Shown: one piece after another, positions 23,350-32,008 of the stretch
Layout of the letters: the number at the start of each line of letters is the position of its first letter
How positions within the stretch are numbered: the first letter of the stretch is position 1
Translations under genes and position numbers: made by a program
NCBI GenBank assembly: GCA_022795855.1
Contig: JAAWHL010000010.1
Span: forward strand, 1-44,508
Reading direction: 5' to 3'
DNA from: Lawsonibacter sp.
GTDB taxonomy: Bacteria; Bacillota; Clostridia; Oscillospirales; Oscillospiraceae
DNA length: 44,508 bases
The notes under the pieces: generated by a model
Database searches by the model: none
What the model saw: the letters and a program-made list of their open reading frames with translations, nothing else
What the model was told of the DNA's origin: nothing

Positions 23350-23571
23350 ATGAGAATTGTGGTCAATCTGGACGTGATGATGGCCCGGCGGAAGATATCC
23401 TTGGGGGAGCTGGCCCAGAGGGTGGACATTACCATGGCCAACCTGTCCATCCTGAAAAATAACAAGGCCCGGGCCATCCGCTTTTCCACCCTGGAAGCCA
23501 TCTGCGCCGCCCTGGACTGCCAGCCGGGGGATATTCTGGAGTTTGTGCCCGACAGGGAGGATGGAGCATGA
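23350..23571 (+). CDS. YozG-like Xre/Cro-CI transcriptional regulator
   Basis: 73 residues, almost entirely one helix-turn-helix: VVNLDVMMARRKISLGELAQ then RVDITMANLSILKNNKARAI and FSTLEAICAALDCQPGDILEF. The NLSILKNNKARAIRFSTLE run is the hallmark of the small regulators that accompany DUF2975 genes. It likely binds the inverted repeats at 22101-22143 to control its own operon. The ribosome site GGGGGCGGAGAG is 4-8 bases ahead of ATG. Its stop overlaps the start of the next gene (ATGA), showing that the following genes belong to the same unit. Confidence 0.9.
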   Translation: MRIVVNLDVMMARRKISLGELAQRVDITMANLSILKNNKARAIRFSTLEAICAALDCQPGDILEFVPDREDGA

Positions 23572-23951
23572 AACGGGGCGCGGGAGGGAAAAAACTGCCG
23601 CTTCTGGCGGCGGCGGCCCTTTTGCTGGCGGTCTGGATCCGGTATGACCGGCAGTTTACCCCCCGGCGCTGGGCGGAGACCGATGATTCCAAACGGGGGA
23701 AGCTGGTAAACAGCCTGCTGGAGCAATACGGCGGACTGGAGGGTATGACCCGGGTGGAGGTAGAGGCCCTGCTGGGGCCGGACATGGAGGGGGAGCAGTG
23801 GGAATCCGAGCCCCTGCCAGACGGCAGCTGGTCCCATACCCCAGTGCTGCTCTACCGGGCCGGCGGGCGGCCCTTGGCGTTTCTCCCCGAATTTCTGTGC
23901 GTGCGGCTGGAGGACGGCGTGGTGGCAGAGGCTGAGCTGATGCAGGAGTGA
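23568..23951 (+). CDS. Uncharacterised membrane-anchored small protein
   Basis: 127 residues, not recognised as a named family. A basic start and one hydrophobic helix (KKLPLLAAAALLLAVWI, about 8-24) anchor a soluble part outside the membrane. That part contains GMTRVEVEALLGPDMEGEQ then ESEPLPDGSWSHTPVLLYRAGG, a layout reminiscent of BamE/SmpA-like small domains where a helix with VxxLLGxP precedes beta strands; this is only a structural guess. It overlaps the Xre gene by four bases and is followed by the lipoprotein after 19 bases. Confidence 0.65.
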   Translation: MKRGAGGKKLPLLAAAALLLAVWIRYDRQFTPRRWAETDDSKRGKLVNSLLEQYGGLEGMTRVEVEALLGPDMEGEQWESEPLPDGSWSHTPVLLYRAGGRPLAFLPEFLCVRLEDGVVAEAELMQE

Positions 23952-23970
23952 AACAAGAAAGGAGAAAACC

Positions 23971-24372
23971 ATGAAAGTCTTCAGACACGCAGCGCAGGCC
24001 GCCGCCCTGTCCCTGCTGATGCTTCTGCTGTCCGGGTGCTCCCTGGCGGGGTATCTCCTCTCCGGCTGCGGCGGGGAGGCCGGGGACCTGATTTTTTATA
24101 ACGACAGCAGTCAGACGGTGGGGCACGTGGGGGTGTCCCTGAGCGGAGGGAGCCGGGGAGTCTCCGCCGCCAAGGAGGGATCCGGGCTGGAGCGGGGGGA
24201 GAGCTGGGGGTTCTGCCTGCCGGAGAACGAGGACAGCCTGCTGATTGAGGTGTTCGGCCCGCGGGGCGAGACCCTGGCCCGGGACCGGTACGTCTGGCCA
24301 GGGCAGGGGGAACAGCTGTGGGCCGTTTACGACGGGGACCGGACGCTGCGCTTTTCCTGGGAAGGGAGGTAA
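23971..24372 (+). CDS. Putative lipoprotein, unknown function
   Basis: 133 residues. The signal peptide ends in a lipobox, MLLLSGC with Cys23, so the mature protein should be lipid-anchored on the outer face of the membrane. A second Cys lies at SGCGGE. The mature part, beginning DLIFYNDSSQTVGHVGVSL, is predicted to be beta-rich and may be an Ig-like sandwich (YNDSSQTV, SLLIEVFGPRGE, LWAVYDGDRTLRF). AAGGAGA precedes the ATG. Fifth gene of the DUF2975 operon, with 5 bases to the next start. Confidence 0.7.
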   Translation: MKVFRHAAQAAALSLLMLLLSGCSLAGYLLSGCGGEAGDLIFYNDSSQTVGHVGVSLSGGSRGVSAAKEGSGLERGESWGFCLPENEDSLLIEVFGPRGETLARDRYVWPGQGEQLWAVYDGDRTLRFSWEGR

Positions 24373-24377
24373 CGGAA

Positions 24378-24911
24378 GTGCCTGTTTTACTGACCTGCGC
24401 CCTGCTGGCCGCGACGGCCGGAATGACTTTGGCCGGGATGCTCTGCCGCTGGGGGGAGAGGAGGGGGCCAAGCCGTCTGTCCGCCGCTCTGCTGGTCCTG
24501 CTGGCGGTTCGGCCGGGCGGACAGGTGGTGCTGAGCTGGGCGGGGCTGTCCTTCCGGCCCTGGGTGGGCTCGACGCTGTTGGCTCTGACAGGAGCGCTGG
24601 CGGCCGTACTGTGCCTGAGGACGGCGGCGGTTCTGCTGCGCGGGGAGGGGCGCCGGGGACGGAAGGGGCTGGCCGTGCTTTGCTGCGGGGCGGTGCTGGT
24701 GTGCGGGGGACTGTCCGGAACGGCCTTTTTTGCCCGTAACCTGAAGGATGAAGCAGTGGGGGAGTGGGACGGACAGAATGCAGTCATGGTGCACGCCCGC
24801 TTTCAGGACCCCTATTATTATAAGTATTACGCCTATCACGGCCCGGTGGTGATGGGGCGGCTGCTGGGCCGCTCTGACGAAGGCTGGGGCGAGGCCTATT
24901 GGCTGTATTGA
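24378..24911 (+). CDS. Uncharacterised polytopic membrane protein
   Basis: 177 residues. GTG 24378 is chosen because GGAGGT lies 7 bases upstream; an in-frame ATG at 24318 lies inside the lipoprotein gene. About four membrane helices (VPVLLTCALLAATAGMTLAGM, a second around SAALLVLLAV, a third LLALTGALAAVLCL, and LAVLCCGAVLVCGGLSGTAFF), then an extracytoplasmic tail with a Tyr-rich PYYYKYYAYHG and terminal EAYWLY. Shares layout with the next gene (both end in a short aromatic tail), so they may be paralogues. No family recognised. Confidence 0.65.
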   Translation: MPVLLTCALLAATAGMTLAGMLCRWGERRGPSRLSAALLVLLAVRPGGQVVLSWAGLSFRPWVGSTLLALTGALAAVLCLRTAAVLLRGEGRRGRKGLAVLCCGAVLVCGGLSGTAFFARNLKDEAVGEWDGQNAVMVHARFQDPYYYKYYAYHGPVVMGRLLGRSDEGWGEAYWLY

Positions 24912-24929
24912 GCGAAAGGAGGAGCCGCT

Positions 24930-25442
24930 ATGGACGGATGGGCGGTTTTGCTGGGATTGGTTCTGGTCTGCGCGGGGGTGACGGCGTTTTCTCTGTGTGC
25001 CTGCGCGTTATACGGCCGTGGACGGGACAGAAGGCGGCTGGTCCTTCTGCTGCTCCTCCTGGCTGTGGTGCTGGGGGTGCGCTACGGCGGCGGGGCGCTC
25101 CTGGCCCGGCTGGGGCTGGGCTGGCGGCTGTGGCCAAGAGGCGGGATGGCGCTGTGCGCGGCGGTTTTGACCTTTGCCTCCCTGAGACAGGGGGGACAGC
25201 TTCTGGACAGCCTGCCCGTCCGGGAGGGGACAAGGGCGCTGATTGGCCTGTGCGGTGCGGCGGCTGCCTTGGCGCTGGCCGGACTGCTGCTGCTTGGGGG
25301 GCTGTTTTCTGCCAGCGAACAGGTTTTGCTGACGGAGGACGGAGGGACCGTGACGGAGTACGACGGTATTTTTCACGTGAGCGTTTACCGCTATGTCAAT
25401 CCGCTAATCCGCGGCGGGCTGATGTACGAATGGCAGGACTGA
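24930..25442 (+). CDS. Uncharacterised polytopic membrane protein
   Basis: 170 residues with about four hydrophobic segments (AVLLGLVLVCAGVTAFSLCACAL, LVLLLLLLAVVLGV, a central WPRGGMALCAAVLTF, and GLCGAAAALALAGLLLLGGLF). The extracytoplasmic C-terminus contains VTEYDGIFHVSVYRYVNPL and ends MYEWQD. The design matches the preceding gene. AAAGGAGGAGCC precedes the ATG. Last gene of the operon; the hairpin at 25508-25537 follows. Function unknown. Confidence 0.65.
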   Translation: MDGWAVLLGLVLVCAGVTAFSLCACALYGRGRDRRRLVLLLLLLAVVLGVRYGGGALLARLGLGWRLWPRGGMALCAAVLTFASLRQGGQLLDSLPVREGTRALIGLCGAAAALALAGLLLLGGLFSASEQVLLTEDGGTVTEYDGIFHVSVYRYVNPLIRGGLMYEWQD

Positions 25443-25507
25443 GAAGGCCACCGGCACAGAAGCCGGCGTGCGGGTTATGCCGACCCAAGTCCGCGCAGTG
25501 TGTAAAC

Positions 25508-25537
25508 AGGCCGGGCGCCATGAGCGCCCGGCCTTTG
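25508..25537. terminator. Terminator between the DUF2975 operon and fbp
   Basis: An 11-bp stem (25508-25518 with 25524-25534, loop CATGA) is followed by TTG on the plus strand and by TGTTTAC on the minus strand. It lies between convergent units and may serve both. T tails are short, so termination is likely but not certain. Confidence 0.65.
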
Positions 25538-25612
25538 CTGTGCAATATTCTGTGAATTGTATTGATTGGGCCTCTTTTTTGCGCTGCCCGCACGGCTTGG
25601 CGCGGTTCATTT

Positions 25613-27613
25613 TTACTCCCTCTGCCTCCGGTGGTCCTCGGTCACCAGGCCGGCCTTATAGGCGTAAAGCAGCCGCATCAGGTCGTCAATCTGCGCCTGA
25701 AGCTGGAAGCCCATATCGGTCTCGGCGATTTTCATCCGGGACTCCAGCCGCTCGAACACCTCGGTGGTGGAGGTGATGTCCCAGTTTTCCCGGATGGCCT
25801 TATCCCGCCCCGCAAAGGGCTGGTGGGCGATAATCCGGTAGCAGCGGGAATTGTAAATCAGCGTATACCCGGCGATGCCGGAGGTGGGCTGATAGGCCTT
25901 GCAGAAGCCGCCGTCGATGACCACCAGCTTTCCGCCGCCCTTCACCGGGCTCTCACCCTTTCCCGCCTTGACGGGGACGTGTCCGTTGATGATGTGGCAG
26001 TGGGGGCCCTCCAGCCCGAACTCCCGGAGCAGGTCCTGGCACACCTCAGGGTCGTTGTAGAGGGTATAGTAGGCATTTTTGGGCTCGGTCCAGGCGCTCT
26101 CGTCCCGAATCAGCCGACGCTCGAAGGTGGTCATCCGGTCCCGTCCGAAGATGGGGCTGTTCCGTCCGGCCCACAGGAACCACAGGAAATCCATGCCCAG
26201 CTGCCGCTCCGGCGAGCCCGGCTTGTGGTAGTAGGCCTGCCGGGCGGCGGTGTCCGCATAGTCCAGGAACTCCCTCCCCCGGCGCTCCTTCCCGCCGATG
26301 GTGAAGGACATCAGCTCCCCGTCCGCGGTCATGGGGACACAGCCGTGGAAGAGCAGGTTGCCGTTGAAGATTTTGTACAGACTCCCCTTGGAGTAGAGGA
26401 AGCGCACGTGCTTTTGCAGCTTCTCGCTGCGCTGGAAGGAGGTGGTCAGCTGGTCGATGACCGCGTTCTCCTCGGGGGACAGGGCGTAGGGGTCCTGGGG
26501 GTCCACCGTGGGGAAGTCGGTGTCCTCCAGTGCGTAGGTGTGCTCCCCGATGGTGATGCTCCTGGCCTCATAGTCGATTTTGTCCAGCAGGAGCCGGTCG
26601 TCCATGCCGTATTCCGGGTGGCGCAGCAGCTTCTGCCCCTCCAGCTTGAAGAGAATCACCGTGATGGCCTTGTGCATCCGGGCGGAGAGGAGCTTGTCCT
26701 TTTCGGTGTACTGCTCCGCGTCGCTGCCTGTCAGCTTGACGGCGAAGCGGGACACGTCGCAGTCCCGGTACACCTCGTTGGCGAAGACGGACAGGGGGCG
26801 CAGGGAGATGCCGTAGCCCGTCTCCACCACCTCAAGGTTGTTGTAGTGGATGGAATTGGCCAGCACAGTGGCCACCAGGGTGCGGCTGCCCGAGGCGGCC
26901 CCCATCCACAGAATATCGTGGTTGCCCCACTGCACGTCCACGCTGTGGAAGTCCACCAGGGAGTCCAGGATCACGTCCGCCCGGGGACCCCGGTCGAAGA
27001 TGTCCCCCACGATGTGCATATGGTCCACCGCCATGCGCTTGATGACCGAGCTGACCGCCTGGATGAACCCGGGGGCCTGGCCGATGCGGATGATGGTGGA
27101 GATGATGTTTTCAAAATAGTCCCGCTTGTCGATGTCCTCGCTGTGGGTGTGGAGCAGCTCCTCAATGATGTAGGCGTAGTCCTTGGGCAGGGCCTTGCGC
27201 ACCTTGGAGCGGGTGTACCGGGCGGAAACCAGCCGGCACACCTCCACCAGCCGGTGGAGGGTGATGCGGTACCACTCGTCCATGTCCGAAATCTGGCGGG
27301 AGAGCTGCTCCAGCTTCTCCTCCGGATAGTAAATCAGGGTGGCCAGCTGGTCCAGCTCCGCCCGGGGCAGGCTGTTGGCGTACAGGTCGTCCAGCTTCTC
27401 CCGCACCACGCCGGAGCAGGAGTTCAGAATGTGGAGAAAGGCCTCGTACTCTCCATGCACATCCGAAATAAAGTGCTCGCATCCCTTGGGCAGGTTCAGA
27501 ATGGCCTGGAGATTGACAATCTCCGTGCTGGCCGCCTGGACGGTGGGATATTGACGGGCCAGCATTTTCAAGTACCGCAGCTCCTCTGCGGTGTAGTTTT
27601 TTGTCTCTTCCAT
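25613..27613 (-). CDS. fbp: Fructose-1,6-bisphosphatase, class III
   Basis: 666 residues, the length of the Firmicutes-specific class III enzyme, which hydrolyses fructose-1,6-bisphosphate in gluconeogenesis. The metallophosphatase core is visible: CEHFISDVHGEYEAF near residue 61, HIVGDIFDRGPRADVI near 185, VQWGNHDILWMGAASGS near 210, and GHVPVKAGKGESPVKGGGKLVVIDGGF near the C-terminus. It starts MEETKNYTAEELRYLKMLARQYPT, the usual opening. A promoter lies at 27646-27674. With yvcK in the same window it completes a gluconeogenic theme. Confidence 0.97.
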   Translation of the reverse strand: MEETKNYTAEELRYLKMLARQYPTVQAASTEIVNLQAILNLPKGCEHFISDVHGEYEAFLHILNSCSGVVREKLDDLYANSLPRAELDQLATLIYYPEEKLEQLSRQISDMDEWYRITLHRLVEVCRLVSARYTRSKVRKALPKDYAYIIEELLHTHSEDIDKRDYFENIISTIIRIGQAPGFIQAVSSVIKRMAVDHMHIVGDIFDRGPRADVILDSLVDFHSVDVQWGNHDILWMGAASGSRTLVATVLANSIHYNNLEVVETGYGISLRPLSVFANEVYRDCDVSRFAVKLTGSDAEQYTEKDKLLSARMHKAITVILFKLEGQKLLRHPEYGMDDRLLLDKIDYEARSITIGEHTYALEDTDFPTVDPQDPYALSPEENAVIDQLTTSFQRSEKLQKHVRFLYSKGSLYKIFNGNLLFHGCVPMTADGELMSFTIGGKERRGREFLDYADTAARQAYYHKPGSPERQLGMDFLWFLWAGRNSPIFGRDRMTTFERRLIRDESAWTEPKNAYYTLYNDPEVCQDLLREFGLEGPHCHIINGHVPVKAGKGESPVKGGGKLVVIDGGFCKAYQPTSGIAGYTLIYNSRCYRIIAHQPFAGRDKAIRENWDITSTTEVFERLESRMKIAETDMGFQLQAQIDDLMRLLYAYKAGLVTEDHRRQRE

Positions 27614-27645
27614 AAACAGGTCCCCCCTATTCTGCTGCTGTCCTA

Positions 27646-27674
27646 ATTATCCCATACCCTGTCAGTTTTTTCAA
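27646..27674 (-). promoter_or_regulatory. Promoter of fbp
   Basis: On the minus strand TTGAAA (27669-27674) and GATAAT (27646-27651) with a 17-base spacer, preceded by an A-rich stretch. It lies about 30 bases before the start codon. Confidence 0.7.
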
Positions 27675-27732
27675 GAGTTTCCGTCGTTTTTTACAAAACA
27701 GGGGGGGCCAGCCCCGGCGCGCTCTGCCTCCG

Positions 27733-28836
27733 TTACGCCGCCGGAACGGCCTGAGGGAGAAAATATGTAATCAGAAGGTCTACGCAGGCGCCGTAGGAGG
27801 CGATTCCCAGGCTCTGCCCGTTGCCCTTCAGAAAGGAGTCGTAGGTGTGCTCCGCCGCCCGGTCCACCGGGGATTCCAGCGCCTTCCAGTATTCGTAATT
27901 CTCGTTCCAGTCGGCGGACAGCTCCGGGGTGAAGCACAGCTGGACCACCTGCCGCCACGTGTCGGGGCTGACGCTGTACAGGGCGTTGGACAGGTCGATG
28001 AGCCCCATGAGAAAGCCGGAGTACTGAAACACCGGGTCCCCGCTGGTTACCGCCGCAGCGATGCCCACAAAGCTGGCCTCCAGCTCGGAGGCCACCATAC
28101 GCTGGTGGGCCATCTCGTGGGCGATGGTGGCCGGGTGCAGGCTGGCCGGAGCGTCCACGTTCACATTGGCCTCCCCGGTGAAGGGAAAGTAGACACCGGT
28201 GAAGCCCAGAATGCTCTGGAGGCGGGAGAAAAACAGGGGTTTGGCCCGGGTGGCCGGGATGTCCAGGCAGGGAAACTCCCGGGACAGGTTCTCGTACACC
28301 TGGCCGCCCCGGCGGAAATAGTCCTCTTGGGGCTCGGCAAAGCGCCCCTCTGCGTCCCGGGCCGCCTGGGAGGACAGGCGGGCGGCGTTCTGGGCAAACC
28401 ACACCGTGACCGCCAGCAGCTCCTGGGTGGTATGGGGCTGGGCGGACAGGCCGCTCCGCTCCGTGAAGTCGGGGGCGTAGTAGCACACGTTCCACATCCA
28501 GCACATCCCCGCCCACGCCCAGAGGCACGCGGCCCCCAGGGCCAGGAGCCGGCGCAGAAAGGCCGTCCCTTCCCGCTTTTTTGCCAGCAGCACCGCCGCC
28601 CGGACCAGCCACACCGCGCCGGAAACCAGGGCCAGCGCAGTGAGGAGCTCCGCCGCAGAAAAGGGAAACACCGCCCACAGCCGCCCTAAAAACTGCTCCG
28701 CCGGGGCGATTACCCCCTCCACCCAGGCGGCCATCAGGGGTTTCCGGCCCCGCAGCAGATAGAACAGCCCAATCAGCGCCGCTGGAAGCCCCAGGGCCGC
28801 CAGCCATTTGAGAGTAAGTTTTTTCTTCCCTGTCAT
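27733..28836 (-). CDS. DUF3810 family membrane zinc-metallopeptidase-like protein
   Basis: 367 residues. Three N-terminal hydrophobic segments (LKWLAALGLPAALIGLFYLL, AAELLTALALVSGAVWLV, LLALGAACLWAWAGMCWMW) are followed by a soluble part with GVYFPFTGEANVNVDAP, then the zinc motif HPATIAHEMAHQRMVASELEASFVG. HEMAH plus the downstream Glu resembles gluzincin sites. This order is that of DUF3810. Substrate unknown; probably acts outside the membrane. It starts directly after the stop of the DUF3795 gene, so it is the last gene of the tmcAL-DUF3795-DUF3810 operon. Confidence 0.85.
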   Translation of the reverse strand: MTGKKKLTLKWLAALGLPAALIGLFYLLRGRKPLMAAWVEGVIAPAEQFLGRLWAVFPFSAAELLTALALVSGAVWLVRAAVLLAKKREGTAFLRRLLALGAACLWAWAGMCWMWNVCYYAPDFTERSGLSAQPHTTQELLAVTVWFAQNAARLSSQAARDAEGRFAEPQEDYFRRGGQVYENLSREFPCLDIPATRAKPLFFSRLQSILGFTGVYFPFTGEANVNVDAPASLHPATIAHEMAHQRMVASELEASFVGIAAAVTSGDPVFQYSGFLMGLIDLSNALYSVSPDTWRQVVQLCFTPELSADWNENYEYWKALESPVDRAAEHTYDSFLKGNGQSLGIASYGACVDLLITYFLPQAVPAA

Positions 28837-29400
28837 TCATGTATCCTCGCTGTTTTTCTTTTTGCCCGGCGGCCTGCGGCGCAGCTTCAGCTCCACGCCC
28901 CTGTCCCGGGCCGCCTTCTCCAGCGCCTCCGCCGCCCGGCGCTCCCGCTCCTGCACGGCGGGCAGCCCGTCCGCCGCCTCCGCCGCGGCCCGGAGCTCCT
29001 CCAGGCCCAGCAGGTTTGCCGCCACGGTGAAGAAGGTCTTCCGCCGCCCGGCATTGCACCGGAGCAGCAGCCTTTGCAGCAGCGCAGCCTTCTCCTCCAG
29101 CTCCCGGCGGTACGCCGCCGGGCCGATTTCCTGAAAGCGCCGGATACTGTCCGCCCGGCCCTGATGGGTGATGAAGGAGTCGTACCGGTCTAAACCGCTG
29201 TATCTGGGGCAGGGGTAGTCCGGACAGGAGGCGCAGTACTCCAGACCGCCCCGCTCCAGACTGCACCGGGCCAGGGCGCAGGACTGGTTTCCCTCCCCGC
29301 CGCCGCAGCCGGGGCAGTGCCCGCCCATGCGCATCGGGCACAGCAGGCAGTTGAGCCCGCACAGGGAAAAGGTCAAATCGGTCCGCCGGAAGTTTTTCAT
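28837..29400 (-). CDS. DUF3795 family cysteine-rich protein
   Basis: 187 residues. The N-terminal third is Cys-rich: SLCGLNCLLCPMRMGGHCPGC, then CALARCSLERGGLEYCASCP and DYPCPRYSG, the DUF3795 pattern expected to bind zinc or iron-sulfur. The C-terminal part is helical and ends in a basic tail (LKLRRRPPGKKKNSED). Function unknown in the family. ATG 29400 overlaps the end of tmcAL by four bases; further upstream in-frame sequence lies within tmcAL. Middle gene of a three-gene minus-strand operon. Confidence 0.82.
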   Translation of the reverse strand: MKNFRRTDLTFSLCGLNCLLCPMRMGGHCPGCGGGEGNQSCALARCSLERGGLEYCASCPDYPCPRYSGLDRYDSFITHQGRADSIRRFQEIGPAAYRRELEEKAALLQRLLLRCNAGRRKTFFTVAANLLGLEELRAAAEAADGLPAVQERERRAAEALEKAARDRGVELKLRRRPPGKKKNSEDT

Positions 29401-30554
29401 AGGTCCTCCTCGGTTTTGTTCCAAATCACCGGCCCTGTGGTCCACTCCAGGCCCGGCGGTGAGACTGCGGGCCGGCACAGGCCGTACAAGTCGGTGCACC
29501 GGGCCTCCAGCCCGAACAGCCTTCGGCCCGCCTCGTCCAGCCTTCCGGCGTGGGCGGGCTTGGTCAAAATGGGCAGCGGCGAGCGCGTTTTCATCTCCCG
29601 CAGCACCTCGCGGCCCCGGGGGCCCAGCCCCAGTACCCGGAGATACGGGGGGCGCTCCGGCCGGTCCGCCTCCGTCAGGCCCAGAAAGGCCCACAGCACC
29701 AGCCGCCGCACCCGGGCGCGGGGGTACTGCTTGGTGCAGGCCAGCTCATAGAGCTCCTCCAGGCCGGCCGCCCGTCCAGCCGCCCGGCCCAGCCGCCGGG
29801 ACAGGCCGTCCCTCCCGTCGGGCAGGGCGTCAAACGCCCCGGGGGACATGCTCCGCAGCCGGGCCAGCACCGCCCGCTCCCCGGCCAGCAGGCTGGCGGG
29901 ATTGTCCGCTGCCGCCGCGCCGGACAGCATCCGCCGCCGCAGAAAGGAGGCGCTGGGGAACTCCGGGTGAGCCCCTTCGTCGTGTCCCGCCCCCGCCCGG
30001 GGCACGGCAATCACCTCCGGGATCCAGTCCAGGGCCAGGGCGGCCTTCAGGTACTCTGCGGCCAGGTTGTCGTTGGGCCGGGTCAGGCAGGCTGCGCCCT
30101 CCTTCCCCAGAACGGCCTCCGCCGCCCTCTGCCGGCATACGGGAAAGGGCAGCGTCTCCGCCAGCAGGGGCCTCAGGGCCTCCCGGAACCGGTCGGAGCG
30201 CAGGCACCGGGCGGCCCGGAGCAGGGCGGGGACGTCCCCGCTCTCGCTGCCGAAGGAGAGGGCGTCCGCGCCCGCCGCTCGGAGCAGAGAGACCGCCCCC
30301 CAGGCAAAATGCTCCGCCGAGGAGGCCGCCCACACCGTGGGCAGCTCCAGCACCAGGTCCGCGCCCCCCTCCAGAGCGGCCCGGGCGCGGGTGTGCTTGT
30401 CCAGCACGGCGCACTCCCCCCGCTGGACAAAGTTTCCGCTCATCACCACCGCCAGAGCGGCGTCCTCCCCCAGCCGCTCCCGGGTCTGGGCCAGGTGCCA
30501 GGCGTGCCCCCTGTGAAAGGGGTTATATTCTGCAACAATCCCCGCTGTCCTCAA
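29397..30554 (-). CDS. tmcAL: tRNA(Met) cytidine acetate ligase TmcAL
   Basis: 385 residues, the usual length. TmcAL uses ATP and acetate to make N4-acetylcytidine at the wobble base of elongator tRNA-Met. The nucleotidyltransferase-like signature GIVAEYNPFHRGHAWHL is at residues 5-21; VMSGNFVQRGECAVLDKHTRARAAL and VLELPTVWAASSAEHFAWGAV follow as in the family, and SASFLRRRMLSG is the second nucleotide-binding element. Start is TTG with CGGAGG 7 bases upstream. It is divergent from acetate kinase, a common association that fits use of acetate. Confidence 0.93.
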   Translation of the reverse strand: MRTAGIVAEYNPFHRGHAWHLAQTRERLGEDAALAVVMSGNFVQRGECAVLDKHTRARAALEGGADLVLELPTVWAASSAEHFAWGAVSLLRAAGADALSFGSESGDVPALLRAARCLRSDRFREALRPLLAETLPFPVCRQRAAEAVLGKEGAACLTRPNDNLAAEYLKAALALDWIPEVIAVPRAGAGHDEGAHPEFPSASFLRRRMLSGAAAADNPASLLAGERAVLARLRSMSPGAFDALPDGRDGLSRRLGRAAGRAAGLEELYELACTKQYPRARVRRLVLWAFLGLTEADRPERPPYLRVLGLGPRGREVLREMKTRSPLPILTKPAHAGRLDEAGRRLFGLEARCTDLYGLCRPAVSPPGLEWTTGPVIWNKTEEDL

Positions 30555-30655
30555 GGCCGGTCCTCCGCTTCTCTTGCCGCCGCGCTTCCCGCCATGTATA
30601 GTCTGTATTTATCAAAGAGCTTGAAAAATTGTATGGCAGAATTATGAAAAAGGAG

Positions 30656-30684
30656 TTGTCCTCCCAGGCGAAACGCGGTAAAAT
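30656..30684 (+). promoter_or_regulatory. Promoter of ackA
   Basis: TTGTCC (30656-30661) and TAAAAT (30679-30684) with a 17-base spacer; leader of about 65 bases before the ATG. Confidence 0.65.
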
Positions 30685-30755
30685 AGGATATCATTAGTTT
30701 AGTACATTCCGCCTGCCAAGGCAACAAAAACCTTTGAAAAGGAGACTGGAAACTT

Positions 30756-31952
30756 ATGAACATTCTCGTCATCAACGCCGGGAGCTCCTCCCTGAAGTAT
30801 CAGCTGCTGGATCCCGACAGCCAGAAGGTGCTGGCCAAGGGCCTGTGCGAGCGCATCGGCATCGACGGCAAATTCACCTACAAGGCCCCCGGAAAGGAGA
30901 CTGTCGATGCGGTGGACGTGGCCATGCCCTCCCACGCCGAGGCCATCCAGGCGGTGCTGGACGCCCTGGTGGACGGTAAAAACGGTGTAATCGGCTCCAT
31001 GAAGGAGATTGACGCGGTGGGCCACCGGGTGGTCCACGGCGGCGAGAAGTTCGCCAAGTCGGTGCGCATCACCGGCGAGGTCATGGCCGCCATCGAGGAG
31101 TGCAACCCCCTGGCCCCTCTCCACAACCCCGCCAACATCATCGGCATCAAGGCCTGCCAGGCGCTGATGCCCGACACCCCCATGGTGGCCGTGTTCGACA
31201 CCGCCTTCCATCAGACCATGTCCCCCGTGGCCTACACCTACGCCCTGCCTTATGAGTACTACCAGAACGACAAGGTGCGCCGCTACGGCTTCCACGGCAC
31301 CAGCCACAAATATGTGGCCGGACGGGCCGCCGCCATGCTGGGCCGGCCCATTGAGGAGCTGAAGCTGATTTCCTGCCACCTGGGCAACGGCTCCTCCATC
31401 ACCGCCATCGACGGCGGAAAGAGTGTGGACACCTCCATGGGCTTCACCCCCCTGGCCGGCGTGCCCATGGGCACCCGCTCCGGCGACCTGGACGCTGGCA
31501 TTCTGGAGTATCTGATGAACAAGCACGGCATGGACATCAAGGAGATGCTGAACGTGCTGAACAAGAAGTCCGGCGTGCAGGGCATCTCCGGCGTGTCCTC
31601 CGACTTCCGCGACCTGGACAACGCCGCCGAGCAGGGCAGCGAGCGGGCTGCCCTGGCCCTCCAGGCCTTTGAGTACAGCGTGAAGAAGTACATCGGCGCC
31701 TATGCGGCCGCCATGGGCGGCGTGGACGCGGTCATCTTCACCGCCGGCGTGGGCGAGAACTCCAAGGATACCCGGGCCAAAATCGTTTCCGGCCTGGAGT
31801 ATATGGGCATCAAGATTGACGCGGAGAAGAACAACTTCCGCGGAGAGGAGCGGGACATCTCCGCGGACGGCGCCTCGGTGCGCACTCTGGTCATCCCCAC
31901 CAACGAGGAGCTGATGATTGCCATGGATACCGCCGCCATCGCAAGAGGCTGA
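30756..31952 (+). CDS. ackA: Acetate kinase
   Basis: 398 residues, standard. AckA interconverts acetyl phosphate plus ADP and acetate plus ATP, the ATP-yielding end step of acetate fermentation. Signatures: [18 protein letters not shown] at the start with the Asn/Ser nucleotide loop, [32 protein letters not shown] with the catalytic Asp and Arg region, [24 protein letters not shown], and FTAGVGEN near the C-terminus. AAAAGGAGA precedes the ATG. No pta is adjacent. It ends with a half repeat element and a terminator at 32009-32054. Confidence 0.98.
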   Translation: MNILVINAGSSSLKYQLLDPDSQKVLAKGLCERIGIDGKFTYKAPGKETVDAVDVAMPSHAEAIQAVLDALVDGKNGVIGSMKEIDAVGHRVVHGGEKFAKSVRITGEVMAAIEECNPLAPLHNPANIIGIKACQALMPDTPMVAVFDTAFHQTMSPVAYTYALPYEYYQNDKVRRYGFHGTSHKYVAGRAAAMLGRPIEELKLISCHLGNGSSITAIDGGKSVDTSMGFTPLAGVPMGTRSGDLDAGILEYLMNKHGMDIKEMLNVLNKKSGVQGISGVSSDFRDLDNAAEQGSERAALALQAFEYSVKKYIGAYAAAMGGVDAVIFTAGVGENSKDTRAKIVSGLEYMGIKIDAEKNNFRGEERDISADGASVRTLVIPTNEELMIAMDTAAIARG

Positions 31953-32006
31953 GCGGTCTGGGCCAAAGGGCCCGCCCGGGGCACGTTTGAGGCTGTGAAT
32001 ACAGTT
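31953..32006 (-). repeat. Half copy of the TIR repeat element
   Basis: Read on the minus strand from 32006, this begins GAACTGTATTCACAGCCTCA, nearly the left end of the element at 35013 (CATTCACAACCTCAAACGTGC is shared apart from one base), then drifts through GGGCGGGCCCTTTGGCCC toward the ackA stop codon, where it ends. The other half of the element is absent, because it would fall in coding sequence. Confidence 0.45.
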
Positions 32007-32008
32007 CT

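Noticed and set aside
25562-27646. A 694-codon plus-strand open frame opposite fbp
   Set aside because: Antisense shadow of the class III FBPase, which has all family motifs on the minus strand.
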